Below, piece after piece: positions 26,624 to 37,073 of a stretch of DNA of 55,951 bases (position 1 is its first letter; the number at the start of each line of letters is the position of its first letter). The stretch spans positions 1-55,951 of the forward strand of contig JABIGF010000010.1 of assembly GCA_018650285.1 (NCBI GenBank), given 5' to 3'. The notes below the pieces were generated by a model. That model was not told the origin of the DNA. It made no database searches and saw nothing but the letters and a program-made list of their open reading frames with translations. Origin of the DNA: Methanobacteriota archaeon (GTDB lineage: Archaea; Thermoplasmatota; Poseidoniia; Poseidoniales; Thalassarchaeaceae). The translations under genes and the position numbers were made by a program.

Positions 26624-27355
26624 ATGCTTGCAGCCGAACAGATTCTTCACGCCGCCATGATTCTTAGTGTGGAGTCAGAAGAAGGACTTAATGAGGGCTT
26701 GATTGTTCAAGTTCAAGAAACACTAGAATGTGATACTGAAGACCATAATGCGGCGATGGAGCATATTGAACAACACCGCGATAATGGTGATTGGGGTGGC
26801 CGCAGTGATGCGGTATTGCACCGCTCTCGTGAGCGTATTAGAGAAGCAATGAATGAAGGAACCTTGCCAACTGATGGCGAACTTGCCGAAAAACTTCACA
26901 TTCTATTGGGTGATGAAGATGATGGAGAAGTTGACCCATTTGCTGAACTTGGTATTTCTTCTAGTGGTGGCAGTGGAGGAATTGGTAGCGCTCCTGTTGC
27001 TAGCAATGACCCGCTTGCAGCTTTCATGGACGGCGATGACGAAGAAGAGGAAGACATGGTTGATGAATCAGGATTCCTTGCAAGTGGCACATCTCTGTTG
27101 GGTGATGATGATAGTGAAGAAGAGGTTGAAGAAGAACTCGAAGAAGAGGTTGAAGAAGAACCCGAAGAAGAGGTTGAAAACATACCTGAGACATCTACTG
27201 ATGCAGCATATGAAATGTTGATGGCAACCTGTTGGATTGACGGCATTCTCGACCCCGCTGAAGCCAAACTTCTTGCTCGCAAGCGCCAAGAATTAGGAAT
27301 TTCGTTTGAACAACATTTAGTAATATTGAGAAATATGTTGGAGCGGGCTTCATGA
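26624..27355 (+). CDS. acidic cytosolic protein with Glu-rich repeat
   Basis: A 243-residue protein beginning at ATG 26624 (a TTG at 26615 is less likely). The N-terminal 90 residues are helical. A long acidic linker follows, with a 24-base repeat coding EEEVEEEL/P at 27116-27178. The C-terminal 50 residues (AYEMLMATCWIDGILDPAEA then KLLARKRQELGIS) resemble a TerB/DUF533-like helical module. The function is unknown. It overlaps the next gene by four bases (ATGA), so the two are coupled. Confidence 0.6.
   Translation: MLAAEQILHAAMILSVESEEGLNEGLIVQVQETLECDTEDHNAAMEHIEQHRDNGDWGGRSDAVLHRSRERIREAMNEGTLPTDGELAEKLHILLGDEDDGEVDPFAELGISSSGGSGGIGSAPVASNDPLAAFMDGDDEEEEDMVDESGFLASGTSLLGDDDSEEEVEEELEEEVEEEPEEEVENIPETSTDAAYEMLMATCWIDGILDPAEAKLLARKRQELGISFEQHLVILRNMLERAS
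27116..27178 (+). repeat. 24-bp in-frame tandem repeat in the acidic gene
   Basis: Two full units and one partial unit starting GAAGAAGAGGTTGAAGAAGAA, differing only in the last codon (CTC or CCC). They extend the acidic linker and are likely to vary in copy number between strains. Confidence 0.75.
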
Positions 27356-27825
27356 ATGAAGAAAACACCCCCTTTTGGCACGCTTTAGAATTAGCGTGGT
27401 GCGGTGATGGCGCATTATCTCTTCACAGTATTAGGTTGCTAAATGCAATGCAAAATATGATTGGTCTTTCAGATGGGGATAGAGCACAAATTGAAGAGCG
27501 ATTTGAACAGGATGTAGTTTATGATTTAACTCGTGCAGGATTTGGTTGTGGTGATCAAGCATTAGCAGCGTGGGTGGGTACACTCACTTTTCTTGATGAC
27601 CCAGCAAGTCATGATGTGGCGGCAGCGTTAGGTAAGGCAGCCCTTCAATTCGGCCTTTCACGAGAACGATGGAGTTCTAGTTATTCGTGGATGGGTCAAC
27701 TTGGTCTTGGCACATCGTTTGCAAGAGGCGTATGGTTGGAAGGCGAGGATGCAGGCGAATTAGCGCGTGTGCCAGCATTACTCGTTCCGGCAGCAAAAAT
27801 GATTGGTTTAATTGAAGATGAATAA
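27352..27825 (+). CDS. hypothetical protein coupled to the acidic gene
   Basis: A 157-residue mostly helical protein with no signal peptide or clear motif. It has several Trp and Gly pairs (AAWVGTLTFLDD, SYSWMGQLGLGTSFARGVWL) and may carry helical repeats similar to the C-terminal part of its upstream partner. The ATGA overlap suggests the two proteins act together. Confidence 0.55.
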   Translation: MNEENTPFWHALELAWCGDGALSLHSIRLLNAMQNMIGLSDGDRAQIEERFEQDVVYDLTRAGFGCGDQALAAWVGTLTFLDDPASHDVAAALGKAALQFGLSRERWSSSYSWMGQLGLGTSFARGVWLEGEDAGELARVPALLVPAAKMIGLIEDE

Positions 27826-28269
27826 TTATTCAATTATTACTTCCCAAGTAATTTCAGCAGTATGCTTTAGCATGTTTGAAATCGTACAATATTTTTCGTG
27901 ACTTTGTTGCACTAATCGATTAACCAATTTTTCTGGTATGTCATTTCCACCAACTGTGTAAACCATGTGAATTTTTGTGAAGACTTTTGGGTTCGTATCA
28001 GAACGTTCTAAGTCCAAATCAACCGCTGCTTTTGTTACTTCTCGGTTTTTTAGTCCGGCAACAACATCAATTAGACTACAAGCCCCACAAGAGTGTAGTG
28101 TTGCTATAACTGGTGAAACCCCTTCTCCACCCCATCCTAAATCCATCACAAAACCTTGTTTGTCAGTACAAGTTAGGCTTTTGCCACCATTCCACTCCAC
28201 ATGTGAATCCATAATTTGGGGCAAGAGGTTATCGCAAAATAGGTTTGCCATTCGTATTTTCTGTTCCAT
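27826..28269 (-). CDS. OsmC/Ohr-family protein
   Basis: A 147-residue protein with the two reactive-Cys motifs of the OsmC superfamily: SPVIATLHSCGACSLIDVV (around residues 52-70) and the C-terminal H-E-K-Y-C-T-I-S. Members are thiol peroxidases for organic hydroperoxides or stress proteins. The convergent stop is one base from the stop of the neighbouring gene. ATG at 28267-28269; a start 6 codons later is also possible. Confidence 0.85.
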   Translation of the reverse strand: MEQKIRMANLFCDNLLPQIMDSHVEWNGGKSLTCTDKQGFVMDLGWGGEGVSPVIATLHSCGACSLIDVVAGLKNREVTKAAVDLDLERSDTNPKVFTKIHMVYTVGGNDIPEKLVNRLVQQSHEKYCTISNMLKHTAEITWEVIIE

Positions 28270-28304
28270 TGCATTGATGAAGGGGGTGGCGGTCGGGCCG
28301 ATTG

Positions 28305-29534
28305 ATGACCTCAGGGACCCCTATTACAATGCGCGAGGGTGAATTGAATATTCCAGACGATCCAATCATCTATTATATTGAAGGTGATGGAATTGGTATT
28401 GACATCACTCCAGTGATGAAAAAAGTAGTTGATTCATCTGTTGAAAAAGCATATTCAGGAACCCGTCAAATTTTTTGGAATGAAGTATTAGCTGGTCAAA
28501 AAGCATTCAATGCGACAGGCGAATGGCTTCCAGAGGAAACAAAACAAAAAATGCGCTCAGGGTTAATATCCATTAAAGGGCCATTAACCACACCAGTTGG
28601 TGGAGGAATTAGGAGCCTTAATGTCGCTCTCCGTCAGCAACTTGACTTGTATGCGTGCGTACGTCCAGTTCGCTGGTATGAAGGAACACCAAGTCCTGTC
28701 AGGGACCCAGGTGCGGTAGACATGATTATTTTTAGAGAAAATAGTGAAGATGTTTATGCAGGCATAGAATGGGAATCAGGTAGTGATGAAGTTCGTAAAC
28801 TCATTTCTTTCCTTCAAGATGAGATGGGTGTTGAGAAAATTCGTTTTCCCGATACATCGGGAATTGGAATTAAACCGATTAGTTCAGAAGGAACTGAAAG
28901 AATTGTTAGAGCAGCCATTAATTACGCAATAGCCCAAGATTTACCAAACGTCACAATAGTTCACAAGGGAAATATCATGAAATTCACTGAGGGTGGATTC
29001 AGAGATTGGGGATATGCACTTGCTTGTAATGAATTTGGGGCTACTGAGTTAGATGGTGGGCCTTGGTGTACAATGACAAACCCAGTTACTGGAAATGAAA
29101 TCATCATTAAAGATGTAATTGCAGATGCAATGCTGCAGCAAGTATTGACACGCCCACGCGAGTACACTGTTTTGACTACGATGAATCTCAATGGAGACTA
29201 CATTTCTGATGCATTGGCAGCACAAGTTGGAGGAATTGGAATTGCTCCTGGTGCCAATATCAATTATGAAACAGGTATTGCAATTTTTGAGGCAACACAT
29301 GGAACGGCTCCAAAGTATACTGGTCAAGACAAAGTGAATCCTGGTTCACTAATTCTTTCTGCTGAAATGATGTTGAGATACATGGGTTGGGATGAAGCCG
29401 CCGACTTGATTGTAAAGGGGATGGGAGAAGCAATATCCGCCAAAACAGTAACTTACGATTTTGAGCGTTTGATGGATGGTGCAACTCTGCTGAAGTGTAG
29501 CGAGTTCGGTGCTGCTATAATATCACACATGTGA
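28305..29534 (+). CDS. icd: isocitrate dehydrogenase, NADP-type
   Basis: A 409-residue protein homologous to bacterial/archaeal Icd. It has YIEGDGIG, the isocitrate-binding [17 protein letters not shown] with the Ser that is phosphorylated in E. coli, [14 protein letters not shown] and [17 protein letters not shown]. The K-Y pair and the following Val are the residues that select NADP over NAD. It decarboxylates isocitrate to 2-oxoglutarate in the citric acid cycle. ATG 28305 is preferred to the TTG just upstream; a later ATG lies at 28329. The DEAD-box gene starts 10 bases after its stop. Confidence 0.95.
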   Translation: MTSGTPITMREGELNIPDDPIIYYIEGDGIGIDITPVMKKVVDSSVEKAYSGTRQIFWNEVLAGQKAFNATGEWLPEETKQKMRSGLISIKGPLTTPVGGGIRSLNVALRQQLDLYACVRPVRWYEGTPSPVRDPGAVDMIIFRENSEDVYAGIEWESGSDEVRKLISFLQDEMGVEKIRFPDTSGIGIKPISSEGTERIVRAAINYAIAQDLPNVTIVHKGNIMKFTEGGFRDWGYALACNEFGATELDGGPWCTMTNPVTGNEIIIKDVIADAMLQQVLTRPREYTVLTTMNLNGDYISDALAAQVGGIGIAPGANINYETGIAIFEATHGTAPKYTGQDKVNPGSLILSAEMMLRYMGWDEAADLIVKGMGEAISAKTVTYDFERLMDGATLLKCSEFGAAIISHM

Positions 29535-29543
29535 GTGATTTGC

Positions 29544-30821
29544 ATGGATTTCGCTTCTTTGAATCTTTGCCAGCCCTTGCTGGATGCTCTTGATGAGATT
29601 GGTTACATTACACCTACGCCGATTCAAGCTCAGGCAATTCCAGAACTCATTGAAGGGCGTGACATGCTTGGTTGCGCTCAGACGGGTACGGGAAAGACCG
29701 CAGCCTTCGCCCTTCCAATTCTCGATGCGATGGCTGAAGACCCATGGTCGGGTTCACGCCGAATCCGCGCTCTGATGTTATGCCCAACGCGTGAACTCGC
29801 CGCTCAAATTAAGGATAATATCGAGCAATATGCACGGCATCTTGACATCCGTTCCATGGTCATGTTCGGCGGAGTATCACAGCGCCCTCAAGAAAAGAAT
29901 TTGCGTAGAGGTGTTGACATTCTGGTTGCCACACCCGGTCGTTTGCTTGACCTTATTTCTCAGGGTTATGTTGATTTATCTCATGTACAATTCCTTGTAC
30001 TTGATGAGGCGGATCGCATGCTTGACATGGGTTTCATTCGAGACATTCGCAAAATTCTTGCACAGATTCCAGAGAACCGTCAGAGTTTGCTGTTTAGTGC
30101 CACCATGCCTCGCTCAATTGTTGAACTGTCCCGTGATATGCTCTATGACCCGGTAAGCGTCTCAGTTACACCCGAATCAACCACAGTTGAGGCTATTGAA
30201 CAATCTCTAATGTTCGTTATGAAGAGTGACAAGCGTGGTCTTTTGACTCATCTTATTGAGGAGAAGCAACCAGAGAAGATGCTTGTGTTCAGTCGCACCA
30301 AGCACGGGTGTAATCGCATCGTTAAGCAACTCGGCCAAGACGGTATCGAAGCCCTTGCCATCCACGGTAACAAGAGTCAAGGTGCGCGAGAGAAAGCCCT
30401 CGGCCGATTCCGCAATGGTTCTCTTCAGGTGCTAGTCGCCACCGATGTGGCTAGCCGTGGTATTGATGTTTCAGATATCAACTATGTAATCAATTTAGAT
30501 TTGCCCAATGAGCCCGAGGTCTATGTGCACCGTATTGGGCGCACAGGGCGTGCAGGCCAAGGAGGCATAGCCATTGCTTTTTGTGATGAGAATGAAGGAG
30601 AGTATCTACGCGGAATTGAGAAGTTAATCCGTCAAGACATCCCTGTTGATGAAGGCCATCCATTTCATTCAGAAAACGTTCGTTCGCGTAAGGGTAACAA
30701 GGCCCCCAAGAAGCAGCAGAATAGAGGTCGTGGTCGGCGCCATTCTCGTAACAAATCCAAAGGTGGACGCAATAATCGTAATTCCGGCTCTGGCCGAAGA
30801 CGCAATCAACGCAAGAATTAG
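29544..30821 (+). CDS. DEAD-box RNA helicase (RhlE/DeaD-like)
   Basis: A 425-residue protein with all core motifs: AQTGTGKT (I), PTRELA (Ia), VLDEADRML (II), FSAT (III), [10 protein letters not shown] (V) and [10 protein letters not shown] (VI). It ends in a tail of about 60 residues rich in Arg, Lys, Asn and Gly that would bind RNA nonspecifically. It unwinds RNA duplexes, probably in ribosome assembly or cold adaptation. Codons are richer in G and C than those of neighbouring genes. ATG 29544 is preferred to GTG 29535. It overlaps the convergent PIN-protein gene by four bases. Confidence 0.94.
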   Translation: MDFASLNLCQPLLDALDEIGYITPTPIQAQAIPELIEGRDMLGCAQTGTGKTAAFALPILDAMAEDPWSGSRRIRALMLCPTRELAAQIKDNIEQYARHLDIRSMVMFGGVSQRPQEKNLRRGVDILVATPGRLLDLISQGYVDLSHVQFLVLDEADRMLDMGFIRDIRKILAQIPENRQSLLFSATMPRSIVELSRDMLYDPVSVSVTPESTTVEAIEQSLMFVMKSDKRGLLTHLIEEKQPEKMLVFSRTKHGCNRIVKQLGQDGIEALAIHGNKSQGAREKALGRFRNGSLQVLVATDVASRGIDVSDINYVINLDLPNEPEVYVHRIGRTGRAGQGGIAIAFCDENEGEYLRGIEKLIRQDIPVDEGHPFHSENVRSRKGNKAPKKQQNRGRGRRHSRNKSKGGRNNRNSGSGRRRNQRKN

Positions 30822-33800
30822 TGTGTGTACCGAGCTAATGCTTGGGCATTATCAACGGTGACAAAACCAAATCGTTCTTGTAAAGCGCGTGCAGGTATAG
30901 TGAAATCAGAATCTCGCGAAGCAACAAGAATTGAACCGAAACCTTCCAGTGATTGCTCAGCAAGGTGGGCCGAGAAGAGCATAATGTCAATGTCTCCCGC
31001 TTCAGGATAGAGTGCTTCACCCTTAATTTCAAATCGTTTTGATTGAGCATGCCCGCGTTCCAATTTCGCATCAGTAATATCTGAGTAAACATTTCTTAAT
31101 CCTGCAAAGAATATTTCAAACTCTGGTTTTCTAGATTGAACAAGTTCATTGACACCCTCGTCTTTTGGTGGATTCCAAGAGTTATATTCGTCAATCACAT
31201 CATTTGTGAGTTTAATTAGTACCTTTTCGTTGACCTTTTTATCCCAAAGTTTCGGGTCAATTAATCGATCACCACAAATGCCGCGGACACGCCCAGGTGT
31301 TGCTGCAATAGTTCTCAATTCGTTACGAGTTGCAGCAGGAATGTACATCTCAATCCTGCCTTGTTGCTTTCTGAAGAGTAAAGTCTTGTGAAATTCTCTT
31401 CGACTATCAAGATGCATTGGCACATCTCTTTCAATTTCAAGTAGTCGAAGGACTCTTTCAGCGAGTGCGTCTACTAACAAATTTGTATCAACAACAACAA
31501 GAGGCTTCAATGCGAGATTTTTGAGATGAATTCTCTTTCGAACTGGAATTGCTTGTTCTGTTCGAGTATACATTCCTCGCTGCATATCTGAAAGGCGCTT
31601 CAATCCAGCGACATCGAATTTCCCACTATCAATTGCTCGTTCATAGAATAGCAATCCATGTTCTGCCCCTCTCTCTTCAGTGGCCCGATTTGCAACAGTA
31701 AATATTTCAGTAAATTCTCTGCGTTCAAGGGCTTTTTGGAATACTTGTTCAACATCCTGTCCCCGTCTTCTGCCTTTTTGAGATTTGTTAATTGCCGCGA
31801 GCACACGTCCACGGAATGGTTCTTCTGGCAATCTGTGGATAGAGGGATAGGTGAGATGTAGATTCAAACTTTCACTTGAATAAGTGATTTGTTCAGCCTC
31901 ATAGGTATTGCCTTCATCATTTTTTCTTTGAATCATTTTTGACTCTGCAACACTGTTTAGAATCATATTGCGAGCAACCTCAAGCCCACCACGAGCAGCC
32001 TCATCATTAATTTGAAGATATAGTGCGAATCTTTCAGTGATGTTTGCCTTTAGTCCAGCCTCAGATTCAAGCAATTCAATTGCTTCAGGCCAATTACCAG
32101 AATGGGCGAATGAAATGAGGGCTTCTTTGTTTAATTTTTGTCGCAATTCAAAATTATCACATCGGGTAGCTGCAGTTTGGTATGCTCGTGCTGCTTGAAG
32201 TCTATTGTTTCGTTTCTCGGCATAACGGCCCGTTGCGATACACGCTTCCATCGATTGTGCATTATTGCTCTTATACCATTTTTCTAACGCTTCACTAGCA
32301 ACACCATGCTCAAGAACTTGGGCATTGACATTTTTCATTAAACGGTAAGTTGGTGGTGTATTTGTCAATACATTTTCAATAATTTCTTCAGCCATAGCGT
32401 GGCTTTCTTTCTCTGCACGTTGCAATAAACTGTCGGCTCGATTTAATTTCAAATTGAGGATTAGTTGTCTAAACAACATGCTTTCAATCATACCAATATC
32501 TGCAGAAGAAATACTTTCTTCCATTTTCTCAAGAAGTTGTTGAGGGACCAAACCATCACCATCTTCCATCATTGCTCTACGGCACTGTTTGAACGATTGC
32601 AAACCATCAGCATCAAGAAGAGAACTGATTTGTTCTATATCTGCAATCCCTCCATCTAATAATGATGTTAGAGCAAATGCAGCCGGCGACAAATATTCTG
32701 GTAAATCAATGTCGTTGACCAATAAGAAGGCGTTTTTCCTTTCTTCTCTAGCCCATTCTAAGAGAGAAGAATTCGTGCCAGCACCAATTAATCTTGCAGC
32801 CACTAGAGTCAGGTGTGGATTTGTTTTTGCTGCATCATCGTGTGTGGCGAGCAGGGACGCTAAAGCTTCGATATCTCCTGTAGAGGTGTATAATTCAAGC
32901 ATCATTTCTTCGGTTTGCTGGTCCGTTTTGCCACCAATCTCTAACAATTCTGATACAGATAGACGAATGCTAACAGGGACGGAATCGTGGCTTAATAACA
33001 ATGAAAGATCTAGGCCACTATCTTTGCTAACAATTTTTTCTATTTTATTGACAACAATATCATGACACGAGGAATTCAAGAGACTTAATGCAATTGTCAA
33101 TTGCAAATCATTGTTGATTGAAAGACTAGGGAAGTGCAAACACGCCCCATCTCCATCACCCGAATTAGCCATTTTTTCAACAATAGCCCATTTTATTGGA
33201 GAGAATGATACCTCTACTTGACGTATTTCACTCCATTCTTCAAGTTCAATTAATCCCGTTTGCAACTCTTTGAGAGAAAGATCACCGCCGCCCTGAGGCG
33301 TTCTAGCCCATGCTTCTGCACGGCACGCATCATTCAACGATTCACCTTGAGAAAGTGATAGACATTCTGTCCAAACATCCTCATCATCGTTGCGTATGTG
33401 TATTAGAAGAAGTTGGGCTGCAGCGATTTCGCCGATGATTCCCGATTCATTTGCGAGTGTTGTAAATCGCTTTTCAATATCGCCATTAGCAGCAGCAGTT
33501 GCAAGAATTGCTGCAAGCAATCCAGTCGAACCGTTCTTTTCATCGAGTAGTTTTGCATCAAGGTGTCTTGATAGCCATGGTGCTTTTACAGCACCCTTTC
33601 GAGCCATTAAACCGTGGAGTCGTTTGAGCGAAGAAAGATGAGTAGCTTGAAGATGTATTCCAATAGGTGGCTTTACCAATTCAGTCAGTAATTCGCTATC
33701 TGTGGGGTCAATTCTACAAGATTTTAACCATGCAGGGTCATCTTCAATAATTTCTTCAACAATATCGTATACCCCTAATTCTCCAAGTATTGATTGAAAT

Positions 33801-34279
33801 GTTGAGGAAAATAAGTGGAAAACCGGGTGTACACCATTTTTTTCACATGCTGAACGCATTTGATTCATATTTGAATTCCAATTATTATCCCAATCATCAC
33901 CCATTAGGGCTTTGTGGGTTAGAAGTACTGTGAGCCGATAATCTTCATCACCCTCGCTAGCAAGTAGGGTGTTTACTGAATCCATTTCAAAATGTTTCAT
34001 CATCATTCGGTCGCCACGGCCACCTCTACGACCCGGCTTTCTTCGCCCTTTACCAGGCGACTTTGAATCATTTTCAGCAGCGTGCTTCAATAAAGTAAAT
34101 AGTAAACCTTGCCAATTTTCATCCATTAATCCCCAAGCATCGGTGCGTGAGGCGACTTCAAGCCTTCTTCCAAGGTTGCCATGACTTCTTTCTTCTGCCT
34201 GTTTTAGGCATTCATGAAGAAGTGTTCGTGTGATGTGGCCAACCCCCCTTGTTTCCAAGCCGCACCGCTTAGCATACAT
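30818..34279 (-). CDS. giant helical-repeat protein with C-terminal PIN nuclease domain
   Basis: A 1153-residue protein. Residues 1-90 end in a very basic stretch ([19 protein letters not shown]). Residues about 100-900 are uniformly helical, with many short amphipathic pairs, suggesting TPR-like or HEAT-like repeats. Residues about 925-1153 form a PIN domain: [11 protein letters not shown] (first Asp), ATRNELRTI (Glu), [13 protein letters not shown] (Asp) and ASRDSDF (Asp) supply the four metal-binding acids. PIN domains cut RNA. No similar fusion is known to me. The start ATG is at 34277-34279 (a TTG lies one codon upstream). It is convergent with the helicase, overlapping by four bases. 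Confidence 0.75.
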   Translation of the reverse strand: MYAKRCGLETRGVGHITRTLLHECLKQAEERSHGNLGRRLEVASRTDAWGLMDENWQGLLFTLLKHAAENDSKSPGKGRRKPGRRGGRGDRMMMKHFEMDSVNTLLASEGDEDYRLTVLLTHKALMGDDWDNNWNSNMNQMRSACEKNGVHPVFHLFSSTFQSILGELGVYDIVEEIIEDDPAWLKSCRIDPTDSELLTELVKPPIGIHLQATHLSSLKRLHGLMARKGAVKAPWLSRHLDAKLLDEKNGSTGLLAAILATAAANGDIEKRFTTLANESGIIGEIAAAQLLLIHIRNDDEDVWTECLSLSQGESLNDACRAEAWARTPQGGGDLSLKELQTGLIELEEWSEIRQVEVSFSPIKWAIVEKMANSGDGDGACLHFPSLSINNDLQLTIALSLLNSSCHDIVVNKIEKIVSKDSGLDLSLLLSHDSVPVSIRLSVSELLEIGGKTDQQTEEMMLELYTSTGDIEALASLLATHDDAAKTNPHLTLVAARLIGAGTNSSLLEWAREERKNAFLLVNDIDLPEYLSPAAFALTSLLDGGIADIEQISSLLDADGLQSFKQCRRAMMEDGDGLVPQQLLEKMEESISSADIGMIESMLFRQLILNLKLNRADSLLQRAEKESHAMAEEIIENVLTNTPPTYRLMKNVNAQVLEHGVASEALEKWYKSNNAQSMEACIATGRYAEKRNNRLQAARAYQTAATRCDNFELRQKLNKEALISFAHSGNWPEAIELLESEAGLKANITERFALYLQINDEAARGGLEVARNMILNSVAESKMIQRKNDEGNTYEAEQITYSSESLNLHLTYPSIHRLPEEPFRGRVLAAINKSQKGRRRGQDVEQVFQKALERREFTEIFTVANRATEERGAEHGLLFYERAIDSGKFDVAGLKRLSDMQRGMYTRTEQAIPVRKRIHLKNLALKPLVVVDTNLLVDALAERVLRLLEIERDVPMHLDSRREFHKTLLFRKQQGRIEMYIPAATRNELRTIAATPGRVRGICGDRLIDPKLWDKKVNEKVLIKLTNDVIDEYNSWNPPKDEGVNELVQSRKPEFEIFFAGLRNVYSDITDAKLERGHAQSKRFEIKGEALYPEAGDIDIMLFSAHLAEQSLEGFGSILVASRDSDFTIPARALQERFGFVTVDNAQALARYTH

Positions 34280-34292
34280 CAACCCAACGATA

Positions 34293-34311
34293 GAGTCCCC
34301 TTAGGGGACTC
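34293..34311. repeat. perfect 19-bp palindrome between divergent genes
   Basis: GAGTCCCCT, a central T, then AGGGGACTC form a perfect palindrome 14 bases upstream of the PIN-protein start and 56 bases before the ATG of the membrane protein on the other strand. It could be an operator for a dimeric repressor, or a hairpin in either transcript leader. Confidence 0.6.
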
Positions 34312-34366
34312 ATGGTACAATATCAAGAGTAATCACCCTTTCAGCCCAACAGTGAGCCCATTTGAG

Positions 34367-34819
34367 ATGGTAATTCTCGCCTTGCACCCGTTGTTTGGCG
34401 TTGGGATAATCATCTGGATGTACAAACAATATGGCTACAAAAAATCCCGCCAAGAATTGCGTGGCGAAATGGCTAAGAAAGCAAGAACAAGTCACGAACA
34501 TTCTGGCCTTCAAATTTATCGCTTTGCTTTAGCATCAACAATTCTTGGAATATTCATTAATGCTAGGATTGGATATTTTGCAGGTGAAGGAATAATTGGA
34601 TTATTTCCTAGTGGGTTACATGGTTGGTTTGGGATACTAGGAATTGTTCTTTTAACATTCACAATCAATAAGGGAAAATTAGTCAAAAAACAACGACAAG
34701 AAAGAGTAAGTTTTGCTCTTAATTTGAAACGACATAGTAGATCTAGCGATATCATAATGATACTAATTGTATTTCATGCTTTTTTGGGTTTCATTTACCT
34801 TTTCAAATTAATAGTATAG
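34367..34819 (+). CDS. small integral membrane protein
   Basis: A 150-residue protein from ATG 34367, with hydrophobic segments at about residues 3-17, 50-68, 80-97 and 130-149. It begins with L-H-P-L-F-G, and its loop contains H-E-H-S-G, reminiscent of the DUF4079-like His-containing membrane proteins; this is a weak match. The longer upstream in-frame extension is rejected because it runs into the palindrome and the divergent gene. The function is unknown. Confidence 0.55.
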   Translation: MVILALHPLFGVGIIIWMYKQYGYKKSRQELRGEMAKKARTSHEHSGLQIYRFALASTILGIFINARIGYFAGEGIIGLFPSGLHGWFGILGIVLLTFTINKGKLVKKQRQERVSFALNLKRHSRSSDIIMILIVFHAFLGFIYLFKLIV

Positions 34820-34834
34820 ACTCAATAACATCTA

Positions 34835-35902
34835 TTATTTTGCATTCTTTGGCTTTTTTGCATTGGAGCCACCTTTGTTCCAAGCATTTATCCATGCACT
34901 AATATTTGCAGATAAATCGTTGTCGTTTAATGCCCGTTTTTCTACTATTAATTTATCATTTAAAGGTTTAATTTGACAACCACATGCATTTTGATGCCCC
35001 CCACCATTTTTATCAAACATTGTTGCTAAAGTTGAGAGGTCAAATACACCTCCATCAGTATGTAAAAACGAATTAGAATAAAACGATGCGGTTAATGGCC
35101 AACGATCATATTCACCAATCTTCCCATCTTTTGAACCATGGATGATTAGACAAGCGTCACAAGCATCACCGTAATGTGCGGTAACGAGATACCCATTAGT
35201 TCTCAATCCAGTTTCTTGAAGCTCACATATTGCCAATCTATTTTCAATTCTTGTTGTGGAATCTAATATTTCACGAATATCATCCATTTGTTTTCTCATA
35301 ACATCTATTCGAGAAGAAATATCGTTATCTTTTACAATATCTTTTACAGACATCCCCAATACCAATTTATCCATTATTGAGCGCGTATATTCTTGGTCTG
35401 ATGATGTGACAGTTCTTGCTAGCCAAATAGTGGGGTCGTTAGAAAGGAATTCATTTCTGCTAATTCGGCCGCCATCAAGCCTGTCAACCATATCCATGAT
35501 AGGTGTCAAGGATGAGAGGTCAAAGAGGGGCTTGAATAGGTCGTAAGCAACCCTTGCTGCTGAATCTGCCTGACGCCAATGGACATGTCCTCCACGATTA
35601 GTGAATTCTTCTTCTTGTTTTTCGGTAGGTCGATTTGTGGCATGGTGGTCTATGTATAGTCCACATTGTGAATGGAAAGGCAAATCACAAAGCGCGGTGT
35701 GTTCATCTATCCTATGGTCCAAATATCCACTGCGAATTTCTGCGGGATGGGAAAAAATAATTTCAGCATTTGGCCACGCATGATTGAGAACAGCCGCTGC
35801 GACTAATCCATCAAAATCACCATCGGCAACGATGAGTCTGATATCAAGCGACTCAACTAGTGTGCGCGGTGGCATTACTTGGCGGGTCCCAATAAGACTC
35901 AT
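34835..35902 (-). CDS. DHH/DHHA1-family phosphoesterase
   Basis: A 355-residue protein. The DHH domain has DGDFDGLVAAAV (D-x-D-x-x-D/G), CDLPFH and YIDHHATN. The C-terminal DHHA1 domain has GGGHQNACGCQ. Relatives are RecJ-like exonucleases, nanoRNases and cyclic-dinucleotide phosphodiesterases; the length, without extra domains, fits an oligoribonucleotide or single-strand exonuclease. ATG 35902 is preferred to an upstream TTG. It is divergent from the Nudix gene, with 68 bases between start codons. Confidence 0.85.
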   Translation of the reverse strand: MSLIGTRQVMPPRTLVESLDIRLIVADGDFDGLVAAAVLNHAWPNAEIIFSHPAEIRSGYLDHRIDEHTALCDLPFHSQCGLYIDHHATNRPTEKQEEEFTNRGGHVHWRQADSAARVAYDLFKPLFDLSSLTPIMDMVDRLDGGRISRNEFLSNDPTIWLARTVTSSDQEYTRSIMDKLVLGMSVKDIVKDNDISSRIDVMRKQMDDIREILDSTTRIENRLAICELQETGLRTNGYLVTAHYGDACDACLIIHGSKDGKIGEYDRWPLTASFYSNSFLHTDGGVFDLSTLATMFDKNGGGHQNACGCQIKPLNDKLIVEKRALNDNDLSANISAWINAWNKGGSNAKKPKNAK

Positions 35903-35970
35903 AGCCGTATTGATGTGAATTGGAATACACTCTCGCAATTAATATGGTTCACCTCTTCTTCGCCATAGGT

Positions 35971-36372
35971 ATGGAGACGTCATGCGGGATGGTATTGGTC
36001 AACTATGACATGCTTCTAATATTACAATATCCGCAAGGTCATTGGGACTTTGTGAAAGGCCATGTTGAAGATGAAGACCTTTCACTTGAATATACGGCAC
36101 TAAGAGAACTTGCTGAAGAAACAGGAATTGATGATGTTGAATTGGTGCCTGGTTTCCAAACACGAACTGAGTATCAATTTTCTCACAAGGGTGTAGTAAT
36201 TGATAAACAAGTACACTGGTTTTTGGGCGATACTGAAGAGATGGTTGTGAAATTATCACACGAACACGTTGGATTTCTTTGGTTATCATGGGATGATGCA
36301 ATGGAACAATTGACTTTTGAAAATTCAAAAAGAGTGTTAGCAGCAGCCCGTGAATATTACCAAAGCCGTTGA
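35971..36372 (+). CDS. Nudix hydrolase, probable Ap4A pyrophosphatase
   Basis: A 133-residue protein. The Nudix box GHVEDEDLSLEYTALRELAEETGI (residues about 30-53) is complete (G-x5-E-x7-R-E-x-x-E-E-x-G). ETSCGMVL at the N-terminus and the W-L-S-W-D-D-A-M end fit the bis(5'-nucleosyl)-tetraphosphatase subgroup, which removes dinucleoside polyphosphates. ATG 35971 directly precedes the ETS motif common to this group. Confidence 0.86.
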   Translation: METSCGMVLVNYDMLLILQYPQGHWDFVKGHVEDEDLSLEYTALRELAEETGIDDVELVPGFQTRTEYQFSHKGVVIDKQVHWFLGDTEEMVVKLSHEHVGFLWLSWDDAMEQLTFENSKRVLAAAREYYQSR

Positions 36373-36386
36373 TAACACAACTATAT

Positions 36387-37016
36387 TTATCGCTTACCAA
36401 GTGGTATCCACAACTCTTCTTCTTCCCCAAGTCTTGCAGTTATTACTCGACAGAGAACAAATAACCAGTCTGATAATCTGTTCAAATAACTCAATGATAG
36501 AGGGCGAACCGATTCTTCGCCTTCTTCATCTCTAAGTGTGGCGAGGCGACGTTCGCAGCGCCGAGCAACAGATCTTGCTAGGTGCAAATTTGCAACGACA
36601 GGATTCCCAGTTGGTAGAATAAACGACGATAGTGGTTCAAGTTCAGTTAACCAAGAATCCATATCGGCTAATAATCGGTCAGCGGCATCATCTCCTAAAA
36701 TCTGCATTCCATCTGGAATTGAATTTGGACTAGCAGAGCATTCTGCACCAAAATCAAATAATTCCTGTTGAAGATGTGCAAGTAATTTACCAATTTGTGA
36801 TTGGGCCCGAATAACAGTAGTTCTTGGTCCCCCATCTAGAGTAGTGATTTGCATGCGTGCAAGCTCCATCCTTGCAGCCCCAATTAAACAGTTTAACTCA
36901 TCAATTGAGCCGACAACTTCCAGTCTGCAATCATTTTTTGAAACAACATCACCATTGAGGTGTACAGTTTCCCCACCATCACCTACGCCAGTATGGACTT
37001 TGGTGATTCGAACCAT
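36387..37016 (-). CDS. cob(I)alamin adenosyltransferase, PduO-type
   Basis: A 209-residue protein with the PduO/MMAB fold motifs: ITKVHTGVGDGGET (ATP-binding, T-G-x-G-D-x-G), VGSIDELNCLIG, QQELFDFGAE, ARSVARRCERRL (R-x-x-x-R-R-x-E) and YLNRLSDWLFVL. It makes adenosylcobalamin from cob(I)alamin and ATP. This is the cofactor of the ribonucleotide reductase at 22626. It implies that this organism takes up or salvages a corrinoid. Confidence 0.95.
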   Translation of the reverse strand: MVRITKVHTGVGDGGETVHLNGDVVSKNDCRLEVVGSIDELNCLIGAARMELARMQITTLDGGPRTTVIRAQSQIGKLLAHLQQELFDFGAECSASPNSIPDGMQILGDDAADRLLADMDSWLTELEPLSSFILPTGNPVVANLHLARSVARRCERRLATLRDEEGEESVRPLSLSYLNRLSDWLFVLCRVITARLGEEEELWIPLGKR

Positions 37017-37073
37017 TTACTACCCTCAAAATGCGGGAGTTTGACAACTGTTATCAATATCGGGGTTACTAAA

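Noticed and set aside
26896-27381. Minus-strand Ser-rich frame opposite the acidic repeat gene
   Set aside because: Ser-rich sequence is simply the complement of the Glu/Asp codons on the coding strand.
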